Below, piece after piece: positions 21,855-33,117 of a stretch of DNA of 64,000 bases. The stretch's first letter is position 1. The number at the start of each line of letters is the position of its first letter. The translations under genes were made by a program, and so were the position numbers. The notes beneath the pieces were generated by a model that was not told where the DNA came from, ran no database searches, and worked only from the letters and a program-made list of their open reading frames with translations. Origin of the DNA: Ahaetulla prasina (taxonomy: Eukaryota; Chordata; Lepidosauria; Squamata; Colubridae); assembly GCF_028640845.1 (NCBI RefSeq), contig NC_080542.1, positions 133,613,080 to 133,677,079 on the forward strand, given 5' to 3'.

Positions 21855-22190
21855 TTTCAAAGGTGTGTTTCCAAATGGCAATTGGACTGTTTTTTTGGAG
21901 GGGAAGGAGGGGTAGGGGTAGGAGGAGGAGCAGGAGCAGGAGAAGAGAAGAAGAGGAGGAGGAGGAGGAGGAGGAGGGAGTAGTAGTAGTAGTAATAGTA
22001 AAGGTAATAGTAAAAGGTAACGGTAAAGGTTCCACTCGCACATACGTGCTAGTCGTTGCCGACTCTAGTAGTAGTAGTAATAGTAGTAGTAGTATTTTGA
22101 AGCTTTCTGGATGAGAAGTGAAACATCTTCTCCTTCTACCTCAAGGAAAAAACAGTACAGTTGCCTTTTGAAAAACACCTTTGAATCAAT
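21855..22190. repeat. Inverted-repeat element (second copy) with microsatellites and SINE fragment
   Basis: The left arm (CAAAGGTGTGTTTCCAAATG, near 21857) matches the reverse complement of the right arm (CCTTTTGAAAAACACCTTTG, near 22163-22185), as in 622-990. Between the arms lie a purine-rich (GGA)n tract (21897-21977), (TAG)n runs (21978-22000 and 22064-22096) and a scrap of Sauria-SINE 3' end (22005-22066). Confidence 0.55.
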
Positions 22191-22311
22191 AAGTCTTCTT
22201 GATCATTCAAATATGTACATTATTTGAGCTCTAGTTTCAGTCTTTTGTAGATGATTTTGTATAGTATCAGGTAAACATCTGTATTAAAATTCTCCTTAAT
22301 TTGGTACCTAC

Positions 22312-22389
22312 CACTTGGAGGATACTTGAAACACTCTCCCATGTAACTTCAACAATATTTTCACCCCCATCAACCATCCCTTGGTATCC
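22312..22389 (-). CDS. PFKP: PFKP exon 3
   Basis: 78 bp, 26 whole codons (residues 53-78), acceptor CGCAG, donor GTAGGT. It reads [12 protein letters not shown] then [10 protein letters not shown]. This is the short segment between the first glycine loop and GGTVIGS, identical in length to the vertebrate exon. It has no internal start, so it is not visible as a long open frame and was found by looking for the motif between exons 2 and 4. Confidence 0.95.
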
Positions 22390-23480
22390 CTGCGAGGCGA
22401 AAAAAGTAACAGTTTATATGAGAGAGAAGGAGAGAGGGAAGGAAGGAAGGAGAAAGATGGAGAGAATATATAACACATATAAGGAAACATATTTTTTCAG
22501 ATTACGAAATTTTAAGTTTACACACTAGAAATACAAGCAAGTACATGAACAGGAAAATTCTCAGGGAACTGGTGAATTTCCTTTGTTGCAAATCGCTGCG
22601 ATTTCAGTTTATTTGGATTAAGGTCAGATACATTTAGAGTTTTGATGCCACCTTTGACTCATCTTGAAAAACTCTAAGCAGGATCAGACTTCTACTGCAC
22701 AGTTGAATTTGACACCGGAAGAAACCTCATGGCTATAGGTTAAATGTCTTGGAAAAAGGTAGACGTGATTCATTTCTGAATCATTACCAAAAAACCTACA
22801 TGGACGCATCCATTGTGTGGATTAACAGGGTTAAGCCTGACATTTTTGGTTTTCCTTTTATTAAAAAAGATAACATAATCAATAGTATTAAACAGTGCAA
22901 AAGTTGATAAAATCTTCAGTGCTCCCTGTTCCTGAAACTACTAATTTAACTGTACAACTGCAACTCATTAGAAGAACTTTATTCCGTTACTAGGAGACAA
23001 AATGCCAACATTAAGACTATATCCAGGGCTTCCAGTGGTAAAGGCAGGCTGCTGCATGCTCTGTTACATAAAATATTTGAAACGTGTTGGTGTATGCGTG
23101 CGAATTTGCACTTCACCAACTTTTTAAATTAAATGCCAGCTGTCTACCAATACTGATAGAATCTCCTGTAAAACAGGAAATGTTGCAATGACTTTCCCAT
23201 TTTAGCAGTATGTCTGTAACTTCTAATCAGCAGGAGTTCATCTAACTCAAGAGAGAAAGATGAAATAGAGGAAGATTAGGGTCAAGTGTAATAATGGAAG
23301 AAAAAGAATGTGGCTTTTATTATTAAACTTGCATTTGCAAACTAGACGCCCAGCGTGTATCCCTTACTTACTCTAGGTAGCCCTAGGACTGTCTAATTTC
23401 AGGGCAAGGTAGACAAATATTCTCACATTATCCATATTTATACTTTACTGTGGACAGAAGCCACATGATGAGTCCAACCT
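22390..23480. other. Intron 2, first part
   Basis: No named repeat or exon. A GGAA-rich patch lies at 22425-22460, next to the exon 3 acceptor. Confidence 0.5.
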
Positions 23481-24170
23481 AGAACTAAGGAGAAATTTCC
23501 TGACAGCGAAAACAATTAATCAGTGGAATGGCTTGATTTCAGAAGTTGTGAGTGCTCCATCACTGGGAGCAATGGTGAAATCTGAACCAGTTTACCACCC
23601 GTTTGCTGCACGTGTGCACTAAACGCGAGGTGCGCAGGTGCAGTGCACGCCAAGAGGAGGCATGGGTTAAGTAGAACAGTGCACAGGGGGAGTGATCAGC
23701 TGTAGCCCACGATATTTCTTTTTTACTTCTAAAAGCCTTTTTTTTACAACCTGTTTGGCTGAATAGGTTGTAAAAAATGCTTTTAAAAGTAAAAAAAAAG
23801 GCTCTGATGATCATGCGGCTCAGCTGTGATTATCAGAGCCTTTTTTTTTACCTTTTAAAAGCATTTTTTAAAAGAAGAGGCAAGCAGGGGACTGGGCAAT
23901 TGGGTGGGCATCAGGGATTTTTGCTACCAGTTCTCTGAACCACCTGCCGCCATTGCTACCAGATTGGCCGATCCGGTCCGAACCGAGAGCATTTCACCCC
24001 TGACTGGGAGGGTTTTAAGAAGAGAATGGACTGACATTTGTCTGAAATGGTATAGGGTCTCTCACTTGAAAAGGGTTAAACTAGAAGACTCCAAAGGTCC
24101 TTTCCAACTCTGTTACTTCTGTTCTGTTCTGTTCTGTTCTACCATCTATTCCATTCCATTCCTATCCTAT
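23481..24170 (+). mobile_element. CR1 3'-end fragment split by a hAT MITE
   Basis: The left part ends at 23569 (GTGCTCCATCACTGGGAG); reading resumes at 24003 (ACTGGGAGGGTTTTAAGAAG) and runs to a (TGTTC)n/(CCATT)n-like tail near 24120-24170. The interruption is the MITE at 23570-24002. Confidence 0.75.
23570..24002. mobile_element. hAT-type MITE (433 bp), perfect 8-bp TSD
   Basis: Starts CAATGGTGAAATCTGAACC and ends GCATTTCACCCCTG. ACTGGGAG flanks it exactly on both sides (23562-23569 and 24003-24010). Inside is the same hairpin (ACAACCTGTTTGGC...AATAGGTTGT) as in 16767-17378. Confidence 0.92.
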
Positions 24171-24617
24171 CGCCATTGTACTCAAGATTTAGATGTGGAA
24201 TGGGGAATCAATTGTCCTTTGCAGAAAAGCTTCCACAATACAATAACAATATGTCCAATTATGTTCCAGTATGTGCAACTACTTCTTCTTGGCAGCAAAA
24301 ATAATGCATTAAAGGGCACAATATCTCTTATTCGTTTTTTGGGGGGCGGGGTTTTTTTAATAAAATAGTCCAGGTAAACCAAAATCATTAGAGCCTGTTC
24401 CTCAAGAGGCATTGGCTTTTTTGGTCTCTACCTTATATTTTGAAACGAGGGAAAGAACATTTTAACATCTGCACTTATCTGTTAGTCACAATTTCTTAAT
24501 TTTCAGCTCCTTTCTCCAAAGCTATAGCATTAAAACCTCCAAGTTTGAAGCTGGGATGTTTCTAACATCCCCTGGGTGCACCCTACATAATGGAGACCTG
24601 GCACATTTAATAAAGTA

Positions 24618-25010
24618 CAGGTTGACTTACAACCATTTCTTAAGTGACCGTTTAACGTTAAAACAACACTGAAAAAGGTGAGTTATTATTGTTTTTTCAC
24701 ACTTAGTGACTGCTGCAATATCTCCATGTCGTATGTTCAAAATTTTGGCGCTTGGCAACTGGCACATATTTATGACAGTTGTAGTGTCCCGGGGTCATGT
24801 GAACACCTTTTGCAACTTTCTGACAAGCAAAATCAATGGGGAAGCCAGATTCACTTAACAACTTGTGTTGCTATCTTAACCACTGCAGTGATTCACTTAC
24901 CAACTGTGGCAAGAAATAAAATGGGGACAAAACTCACTTAATAACTGTTTCGCTTAGCAACATAAATTTTGGGTTTAATTGTGGTTCTAAATCGAGGATT
25001 GCTTGGTGCA
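24618..25010. mobile_element. Pogo/Tigger-like MITE in unit A
   Basis: Starts TA|CAGGTTGACTTACAACC; contains GAAGCCAGATTCACTTAAC; ends near AAATCGAGGATTGCTTGG. Duplicated at 26339-26731. Confidence 0.7.
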
Positions 25011-25185
25011 TATAGCTTTGTAGCATAGGATTAACTGCCTTATTGGGCTTTCTTTGCCAAATCACTTATTTGCATATCACAAAATGGCTTTTAAAAAAAA
25101 TATAAATAAATTAACATTCCCTACTTTCCTTAGGGAATAGAGGCAAGGGAAACATGGGATCTATTCAGAAGAAAGACCGATAGGT

Positions 25186-26165
25186 TTGAACTGGATGGGG
25201 AGAAACAGACTCAGACTCAATCCATCCAAGACGGAGTGGCTGTGGATGCCGGCATCTCGGTACGGTCAGCTGCAACCGCAGCTGACTGTTGGGGGTGAGT
25301 CATTGGCCCCGACGGAAAGGGTGCGCAACTTGGGCGTTCTCCTGGATGGACGGCTGTCGTTTGAAGACCATGTGGCGGCCGTCTCCAGGAGAGCTTTTTA
25401 CCAGGTTCGCCTGGTTCGCCAGTTGCGCCCCTTTCTGGACCGGGATGCCTTATGCACGGTCACTCATGCTCTCGACACTTCTCGCCTGGATTATTGCAAT
25501 GCTCTCTACATGGGGCTACCCTGAGGTGCACCGGAGACTTCAGCTAGTCCAGAATGCAGCTGCGGGTGATTGAGGAGCACCACGTTGCTCCCGGGTAACA
25601 CCACTCCTGCGCAGTCTGCACTGGCTACCTGTGGTCTTCGGGTGCGCTTCAAGTTCTGGTTACCACCTTTAAAGCACTCCATGGCTTAGGGCCGGGTACT
25701 TACGGGACCGCCTGCTGTTACCTTATGCCTCCCATCGACCCGTACGCTCTCACAGAGAGGGTCTTCTCAGGGTGCCGTCCACCAAGCAATGCCGGCTGGT
25801 GGCCCCCAGGGGAAGGGCCTTCTCTGTTGGAGCTCCTACTCTCTGGGACGACCTTCCCCCCGGTTTGCGCCAAATAACTGACCTTCGGACCTTTGGGAAT
25901 TAAAAACTTATTTATTCATCCAAGCGGGACTGGTCTGACTTTTTAGATTTTTTAAATTTCTAAATTTTAAATTTTTAAATTTTCTGTAATTTTATATGGG
26001 GTATTTTAGGTTGGTCAATTTGACGGTTTTAATTCGGCCACTATTGAATAGGTATTTTAAATTGATTTTTAACTTTGTATACTTATTGCTTTTTATCTTG
26101 GCTGTACACCGCCCTGAGTCCTTCGGGAGAAGGGCAGTATAAAAGTTTAATTAATAAATAAATTA
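25186..26165 (+). pseudogene. L2-clade LINE 3' end, unit A (frameshifted)
   Basis: The C-terminal part of an L2 reverse-transcriptase protein downstream of the catalytic motif: RLRLNPSKTEW, LGVLLDGRLSFEDH, RLDYCNALYMGLP. Indels at about 25522, 25541, 25562 and 25576 and beyond destroy the frame that is intact in unit B. The 3' UTR ends with the CCGCCCTGAGTCCTTCGGGA hairpin and an (ATTAATAA)n tail. Confidence 0.9.
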
Positions 26166-26338
26166 ATTAATAAATAAATAAACTGCAACTAGACCTTTTT
26201 AAGGTTCAAGGTCAACAATCTATTAACTCATTAATCATATTTAAGTGCTGCAGCCTAAAATAACTATGGTAAATCAGCTTTGGGACATAGCTGGGAAATT
26301 GCCCTACATAATGGAGACCTGGCACATTTAATAAAGTA

Positions 26339-26731
26339 CAGGTTGACTTACAACCATTTCTTAAGTGACCGTTTAACGTTAAAACAACACTGAAAAAGGT
26401 GAGTTATTATTGTTTTTTCACACTTAGTGACTGCTGCAATATCTCCATGTCGTATGTTCAAAATTTTGGCGCTTGGCAACTGGCACATATTTATGACAGT
26501 TGTAGTGTCCCGGGGTCATGTGAACACCTTTTGCAACTTTCTGACAAGCAAAATCAATGGGGAAGCCAGATTCACTTAACAACTTGTGTTGCTATCTTAA
26601 CCACTGCAGTGATTCACTTACCAACTGTGGCAAGAAATAAAATGGGGACAAAACTCACTTAATAACTGTTTCGCTTAGCAACATAAATTTTGGGTTTAAT
26701 TGTGGTTCTAAATCGAGGATTGCTTGGTGCA
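26339..26731. mobile_element. Pogo/Tigger-like MITE in unit B
   Basis: Copy of 24618-25010, differing by very few bases. Confidence 0.7.
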
Positions 26732-26906
26732 TATAGCTTTATAGCATAGGATTAACTGCCTTATTGGGCTTTCTTTGCCAAATCACTTATTTGCATATCA
26801 CAAAATGGCTTTTTAAAAAAATATAAATAAATCAACATTCCCTACTTTCCTTAGGGAATAGAGGCAAGGGAAACATGGGATCTATTCAGAAGAAAGACCG
26901 ATAGGT

Positions 26907-27898
26907 TTGAACTGGATGGGGAGAAACAGACTCAGACTCAATCCATCCAAGACGGAGTGGCTGTGGATGCCGGCATCTCGGTACGGTCAGCTGCAACCGC
27001 AGCTGACTGTTGGGGGTGAGTCATTGGCCCCGACGGAAAGGGTGCGCAACTTGGGCGTTCTCCTGGATGGACGGCTGTCGTTTGAAGACCATGTGGCGGC
27101 CGTCTCCAGGAGAGCTTTTTACCAGGTTCGCCTGGTTCGCCAGTTGCGCCCCTTTCTGGACCGGGATGCCTTATGCACGGTCACTCATGCTCTCGACACT
27201 TCTCGCCTGGATTATTGCAATGCTCTCTACATGGGGCTACCCCTGAGGTGCACCCGGAGACTTCAGCTAGTCCAGAATGCAGCTGCGCGGGTGATTGAGG
27301 GAGCACCACGTTGCTCCCGGGTAACACCACTCCTGCGCAGTCTGCACTGGCTACCTGTGGTCTTTCGGGTGCGCTTCAAGGTTCTGGTTACCACCTTTAA
27401 AGCACTCCATGGCTTAGGGCCCGGGTACTTACGGGACCGCCTGCTGTTACCTTATGCCTCCCATCGACCCGTACGCTCTCACAGAGAGGGTCTTCTCAGG
27501 GTGCCGTCCACCAAGCAATGCCGGCTGGTGGCCCCCAGGGGAAGGGCCTTCTCTGTTGGAGCTCCTACTCTCTGGAACGACCTTCCCCCCGGTTTGCGCC
27601 AAATATCTGACCTTCGGACCTTTCGTCGGGAATTAAAAACTTATTTATTCATCCAAGCGGGACTGGTCTGACTTTTTAGATTTTTTAAATTTCTAAATTT
27701 TAAATTTTTAAATTTTCTGTAATTTTATATGGGGTATTTTAGGTTGGTCAATTTGACGGTTTTAATTCGGCCACTATTGAATAGGTATTTTAAATTGATT
27801 TTTAACTTTGTATACTTATTGCTTTTTATCTTGGCTGTACACCGCCCTGAGTCCTTCGGGAGAAGGGCAGTATAAAAGTTTAATTAATAAATAAATTA
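26907..27898 (+). pseudogene. L2-clade LINE 3' end, unit B (open 254 codons)
   Basis: A 5'-truncated L2 with an uninterrupted reading of the ORF2 C-terminus (26907-27671). It includes RRLQLVQNAAARVIEG, LLRSLHWLPVVFRVRFKVL, GLGPGYLRDRL, FSVGAPTLWNDLPPGLR and LRTFRRELKTYLF. No RT catalytic motif is present, so it is a dead 3' fragment despite the open frame. The 3' UTR ends at the same CCGCCCTGAGTCCTTCGGGA tail. Confidence 0.92.
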
Positions 27899-28259
27899 AT
27901 TAATAAATAAATAAACTGCAACTAGACCTTTTTAAGGTTCAAGGTCAACAATCTATTAACTCATTAATCATATTTAAGTGCTGCAGCCTAAAATAACTAT
28001 GGTAAATCAGCTTTGGGACATAGCTGGGAAATTGCCATAGAAAATTGGGTACTGAGTCACTAAGAACAGGGACGTTGTCCAGATCTGATTTAAACAAGGA
28101 ATAAGTTTTCAGCCTTGCGTTTTCCTGAGATGCTTTGACCACAGAGAGCTACACCAGAGGGTTAGCTATCACTTCAAAAGCCCTCCTTTTTCTCATATGC
28201 AGCAGACATAGTATTAGAAATAGTATTCAACCAAAACAATACAAGAGAACACAATAGAT

Positions 28260-28570
28260 AAAAACTCATGGTAAACCGATCCAAACTAGACTGCAGAAAA
28301 TACAACTTAAGTAACAGAGTGGTCAATGCCTGGAATGCATTACCTGACTCTGTGGTTTCTTCCACAAATCCCCAAAACTTTAACCTTAGACTGTCTACTG
28401 TAGACCTCACTCCATTCCTAAGAGGTCTGTAAGGGGTGTGCATAAGCGCACCAGCATGCCTACCATCCCTGTCCTAATGTTTTCTTTTATTCGTATCCTT
28501 TACGTGTGTTTATAATTATGTTTACACTTGCATCTGTCATAAAAATACATGCTTGACGAAATAAATATAT
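28260..28570 (+). mobile_element. CR1-like LINE 3' end, diverged copy
   Basis: Shares with 15120-15451 the phrases ACTCTGTGGTTTCTTC, ACTCCATTCCTAAGAGG and TGCATAAGCGCAC, followed by a tail with ATATATATATT. It is about 80% similar by eye and so an older insertion. Confidence 0.75.
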
Positions 28571-28574
28571 ATAT

Positions 28575-28660
28575 ATTTTTAAAAAAAGGTCTCCCACAAG
28601 AGCAGGGAGTTGCACTAGGTGACTTCCAAGGTCCCTTCCAATACTATTACTCTTACTATT
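28575..28660 (+). mobile_element. CR1 3' UTR scrap
   Basis: AGGGAGTTGCACTAGGTGAC and CCAAGGTCCCTTCCAATACT match the CR1 3' UTR, ending in a (TATTACT)n-like tail. Confidence 0.6.
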
Positions 28661-29404
28661 ACTTCCAGAAATGTTTTTACAGCAGAAAAATACCATTTCA
28701 GCTGACTTCTAGCCATTGTTCTCCAATCTCATTGTTTCCAAATGAGCTGGGCTTCCAGGCTCCCCTGTCAAAAATCCCAGCTCTCAATTCCAGGAACTCC
28801 GGTCTCGGGCTACAAACTAGGCAAGGCTGTTAGGAGTAAAAGTCTGTTTTCTATGACACATTTCGGTATCTTAAAGCAGATTGCACTGGAATCAAAGAGT
28901 GATAACACAATCTTTTGCTGGAAGAAACGTATCCAGGCTGAGTTCTGTTTGCTGAATACCAAACTTAGCATGCCTTGCTTGCACTGACCAAGAGCAGACA
29001 CAAAAGAGCTATCAGAACAGCAGTTCGGCTGACAAGGGGGCTCCATTTTCCCACAACCTCAGAGCACATATAATTGCTTGGCAAAACATGTCAAACCCTA
29101 GCAGAGGGATGAGGGTGGGGGAAGAGTGGGAGAAGCCATTAGCTGAATAAAGATGAGGGACTTGGAACTCACTCAATATACCAAACTTATAAAAGAATTC
29201 CAGCACAATTATTTCTCCTATCTGGCACAAAACAGAAGCAATGGTTAACGTCAATTAGACTGCACCGCACTGCATAGTAAACCTAAGTTGAGATTTTAGT
29301 GGACAATTTTATCAACTTCTTTCAAAGTGACATTCTCTACATGGGTTTAGACGGGTTTATCACATTGGCCATGATTCTCAGCCAACAGTGAGAATTTCAC
29401 AGCA
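28661..29404. other. Intron 2 sequence, nothing recognised
   Basis: No exon or named repeat; open frames of 78-94 codons on both strands overlap and lack domains. Confidence 0.5.
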
Positions 29405-30436
29405 CAAATAACCCCCAACTTAAAACCATTTGTTAAGTGACCATTCAGACTTACAACAACACTGAAAATAGTGACTTATGACCAGTTTTCATAGTTACGA
29501 CCTTTGCAGCATCCCCACGATCATGGGATCAAAATTCAGTCACTGGGCTCATATTTATGACTGTTGCTGGGGTCATGTGATTATCTTTTGCGACAAGCGA
29601 AGTCAATGGGGAAGCCAGATTCACTTTACAACTACGTTATTAACTTAACAACTGAAGTGGTGCACCTAACAACGGTGACAAGAAAGATCATAAAATGGGC
29701 CAAAACTCACTTAACAAATCTTGAGCTCAATTCAGGGGTGATATGCTACTGGTTCGCTCTGGTTTGGGCAAACCGGTAGTGATAAAAACTACCGGTTCGG
29801 GAGAAGCGGTAGTTAAAAAAAGCTACCGGTTCCTTCGAACTTCCAACAATCAGCTGTGCAGTGGGGTTTAGCTTCACTAGAAAGCAGGAAATCCTGCTTT
29901 CTAGCAAAGCTAAATCATGCGCCACAGCTGATCCCCCCCTCACTGTTCTACTTACCTTCCCAAGCCTCCTTTTGGAACGTACTGTGCATGGGAAGGTAAG
30001 TAGAACAGCGGGGGGGGGGGGGGAATCAGCTGTGCAGCACAATTTAGCTTTGCTAGAAAGTGGGAAATCCTGCTTTCCAGCGAAGCTAAATTGTGCACCA
30101 TAGCTGATCCCCCCCTACCTTCCCAAGCCTCCTTTTGGCGCGTACTGTGCATGGGAAGGTAAGTAGAACAGCAGGGGGGCGGGGGAGATCAGCTGTGCAG
30201 TGCAATTTAGCTTTGCTAGAAAACAGGAAATCCTACTTTCTAGCGAAGCTAAATCGTGCACGACAGCTGATTCCTCCCCTCGCTTCTACTTACCTTCCCA
30301 AGCTTCCTTTTGGCGCGTGCTCTGCATGCAGCACACATTTGGCATGCACTGCACGTGCACGGCCAGCGAACTGGGTAGCAAACCAGTTCAGATTTCACCA
30401 CTGGCTCAATTGCAGTCATAAGTCAAAGATTACCTG
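29405..30436. mobile_element. Pogo/Tigger-like MITE interrupted by a hAT MITE
   Basis: Left part 29405-29733, right part 30412-30436 (ending AAGTCAAAGATTACCTG followed by TATA). The hAT element at 29734-30403 and its duplicated 8 bp lie between, so the pogo-like element is the older insertion. Confidence 0.75.
29734..30403. mobile_element. hAT-type MITE (670 bp) with three internal tandem repeats
   Basis: Starts CAGGGGTGATATGCTACTGG and ends CAGATTTCACCACTG; GCTCAATT flanks it exactly (29726-29733 and 30404-30411). A unit of about 160-175 bp containing ATCAGCTGTGCAG, a GAAATCCTGCTTTC-type palindrome and CTTCCCAAGC occurs three times (starting near 29848, 30024 and 30186). Confidence 0.93.
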
Positions 30437-31392
30437 TATAACATGAAATTCAGTCAGGATCAACTTTGAAATTGTGAGGTGCAGTTGTGAGTATAGACAC
30501 ATGCAAATCAAACAAGTTTCTGATATGTTTTGGGTCACTTTGAAGCAAAAGAATACAAAGAGTATGAAATGACTTCAATCACAGAATAACGTTTTGGACA
30601 GATAAAGTGATGGCCTCAATTTTGCTAAAACCATGACCAGCTGATTTTTCAATACAGCCAAGAGAGAAGACATTTAAACACTGTGAGGTCCTTGGTGCTC
30701 TCTAAGCATGGTGGTTTTATTATGGTTTCATTTCCTGATTAATAACCCCACTAGCATTAATGATATTACCTAGAGTTTGATAATAAAATATCTGCAAGAA
30801 AACAACCAATCTCAGAGAGTATCAAGAACCACATAGTTTTACCCTGAGCAACAAATATATTCCTCTATCAATTTAAACACTATCCACTAGTAGGCACTTT
30901 AATGAATCTCTACCTCTCTTCAATTCCATGCCATCTCAATAATGAAAACAGCAGATCTCACCCAAACTATCTACTGCTGACCAGGAAGAACTAGCTCCCT
31001 CAATTCTTAAATCAGGGCTGACAACAAATAGCCTTAGATTCATTAAGTTCTTCAACTTGAAGTAAGTGAGGAGAAAATGGAAAATAAATCAATAAAAGAG
31101 TATGTTCCCCTTAAAAACTGCTCAAGAGGTGTGAACTAAAGAAAAACTTTCAGCTCTGTCATGCTGTCCTGAAAAAATAGCCAGAGTGCTCTGGCAATAG
31201 GTCAAAGGATTGAAAAACCCAGCAAGGATTTGCAGAGCTGTTGTTAGACAAAAGAGTTACAGTATTAGGCAGGCAGGAAGGCACAGAGGACTGGATAGAC
31301 AATGAATGGGCTTGGGCAGGGCCAGTGTTCATCTATTTTGATAAAAATATGATCATGGAATATTTTATTAGCTCAGGAATTTTTCAAGTAGG
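30437..31392. other. Intron 2 sequence, nothing recognised
   Basis: About 950 bp of AT-rich sequence without an exon, RNA gene or repeat that I can name. Confidence 0.5.
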
Positions 31393-31400
31393 GTGAGAAG

Positions 31401-31642
31401 CACTGGTGGATTTCAAAACTATCGGTTCTGCGGGCGTGGCTTGGTGGGCATAGCTTGATGAGCAGAGCAGGGGAAGAATACTGTAAAATCCCCATTTCCT
31501 CCTGATCAGCTGGGACTCGGGAGGCAGAGAATAGATGGTGGCAGGGCCAGTCAGAAGTGGTATTTACTGGTTCTCCAAACTACTCAAAATTCTCACTACC
31601 AATTCTCCAGAACTGGTCAGAACCTGCTGAAACCCACCTCTG
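31401..31642. mobile_element. hAT-type MITE (242 bp)
   Basis: Starts CACTGGTGGATTTCAAAAC and ends TGAAACCCACCTCTG. Flanks GTGAGAAG (31393-31400) and GTGGGAAG (31643-31650) are an 8-bp duplication with one mismatch. Same family as 20032-20316. Confidence 0.88.
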
Positions 31643-31650
31643 GTGGGAAG

Positions 31651-32227
31651 TGACTCTTAATTTAATTTTCAGCTGCATTGGGCACAGAAGAGATCTCTTT
31701 TAACCTGCAGAGTTTTAGGGAGAGTTCTACATACGGGCATTTAGTTCAGCCAATTATTTCCAATAATATGCCTAAAGATAACAAATGAACTGCATACAGG
31801 ACACTGACATTCTACATCCTAAGGATGCATGAATCAGCCAAACTCCAACTTGATTCAAAGAAGGCAAGATTTGATTTCCCATATATTAAGATTCAATTAA
31901 AAATTCAACAGCCAACAATAAAAGGAAAGCCTCAAAAATGCTTGCAGCGCTTCATTTGGGAGCAGAATGAAGGTGTGTGGAGGGGAACACAGTAGTGAGA
32001 TATGGTAGATCGTTAAGAGGACATTAATTCTGGGAAGGGTCCACTGAATATTTGCAGGCTTTTCAATGCAATGATTTTAAACATTTTTTTCCTACACATT
32101 TTTTAAGAAAGAGAGAGAGAAAGGATGAGGAAAAGACAGCATAGGAACATTCAAAATATCTTGCAAAAAATATTTTGGGAGAAGCTGTGCTCACCAATAC
32201 TGGAAATGTCCAATTTCTATTTAAAAA
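31651..32227. other. Intron 2 sequence, nothing recognised
   Basis: No exon or named repeat. Confidence 0.5.
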
Positions 32228-32550
32228 GATAAAGATTCCCCTCACACATATATGCTAGTTGTTCTCAACTCTAGGGGGCGGTGCTCATCTCTGTTTGAAA
32301 GATGAAGAGCCAGCACTGTCTAAAGACATCTCTGTGGTCATGTGGCCAGCATGACTAAACACCAAAGGTTTTACCTTCCCACCAAAGATGATCCCTAATT
32401 TTTTACTTGCGTTTTTTAAGTGCTTTCGAACTGCAAGGTTGGCAGAAGCTGGGACAAGTAACGGGAGCTCACCCAGTTACGTGGCACTATGGATTCAAAC
32501 CGCTGAACTGCCGACCTTTCGATCGACAAGCTCAGCATCTTAGCCATTTC
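32228..32550 (-). mobile_element. Sauria-type SINE, minus orientation
   Basis: The plus-strand view shows the 3' region first (CTCACACATATATGCTAG, CTCTAGGGGGCGGTGCTC, TGTGGTCATGTGGCCAGCAT) and the tRNA-like head last (CGACCTTTCGATCGACAAG ... CTTAGCC). Same family as 33118-33466 and 51373-51715. Confidence 0.85.
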
Positions 32551-33105
32551 TACTTAAGAGCTCTCAAAAATTCTTCAAGACGCAAGCTCTTATTAAAGAT
32601 CAAAGGATTCACTGCCCTTCAATAGAAAGCTAATTCATTGGCAAAGTCGGGGAACGCCCAAGTGCCAAACTTCTCCATAACAATTATAATAAAGAGGTTT
32701 GAGAACTGAGTGTGGTTATCACTGTTATGCATAGAATATGTAATGATACATAGAAATATTCTGCATTATTCCCAGTAGTCTAACAGGAGGTTTACTGAGG
32801 CAAATCTACCTGCAATGAAGAAGTCCTAACATAAAGGGGAACAGAGAGTAGCTGAAAATAAAACAGAGGAATCTAATTATTATGTGAGGAGGTTAGGCAC
32901 AATAGAAGGAAATGAAAGAAAGAAGTACAAAAAGCTAAAAAGCTGCAAACCACAGAGGTTACATTACAGACGAGAGAAATAGACCAAACTTTAAGAAATG
33001 ATAAAAATAAAAAAGGGATTGATTGGGGAAGAGGTAAAATATCACAAAAAAGAGCAAGCCAAATCAAACAAAAGCAACAGAATAAATACAGTTCATTTCA
33101 TTTTT
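32551..33105. other. Intron 2 sequence, nothing recognised
   Basis: No exon or named repeat between two Sauria-type SINEs. Confidence 0.5.
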
Positions 33106-33117
33106 CTTCCATCATTA

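Larger units (their letters stand above)
24582..26302. repeat. Tandem duplication, unit A (1721 bp)
   Basis: Direct repeat of 26303-28035, joined head to tail. Contains a pogo-like MITE (24618-25010) and an L2 3' end (25186-26165). It differs from unit B by five substitutions and eight deletions (12 bp in total) relative to B. All the deletions lie between about 25520 and 25905. The flanking bases suggest one or two bases of microhomology at the joint. Confidence 0.95.
26303..28035. repeat. Tandem duplication, unit B (1733 bp)
   Basis: Second copy of the unit starting CCTACATAATGG and ending GCTGGGAAATTGC. The sequence after 28035 (CATAGAAAATTGGG) is unique. This copy has the longer and open L2 frame and so is nearer the ancestral or correctly sequenced form. 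Confidence 0.95.

Noticed and set aside
26907..27671. Open 254-codon frame as a possible host gene
   Set aside because: It is the C-terminus of an L2 LINE protein, with the L2 3' UTR following.
24582..28035. Two separate L2 insertions at neighbouring sites
   Set aside because: The repeated unit also includes a MITE and unique intronic sequence on both sides, so it is a segmental tandem duplication.
29848..30350. CRISPR-like array
   Set aside because: Repeat units are about 160-175 bp and degenerate, inside a vertebrate hAT MITE; not a CRISPR layout.
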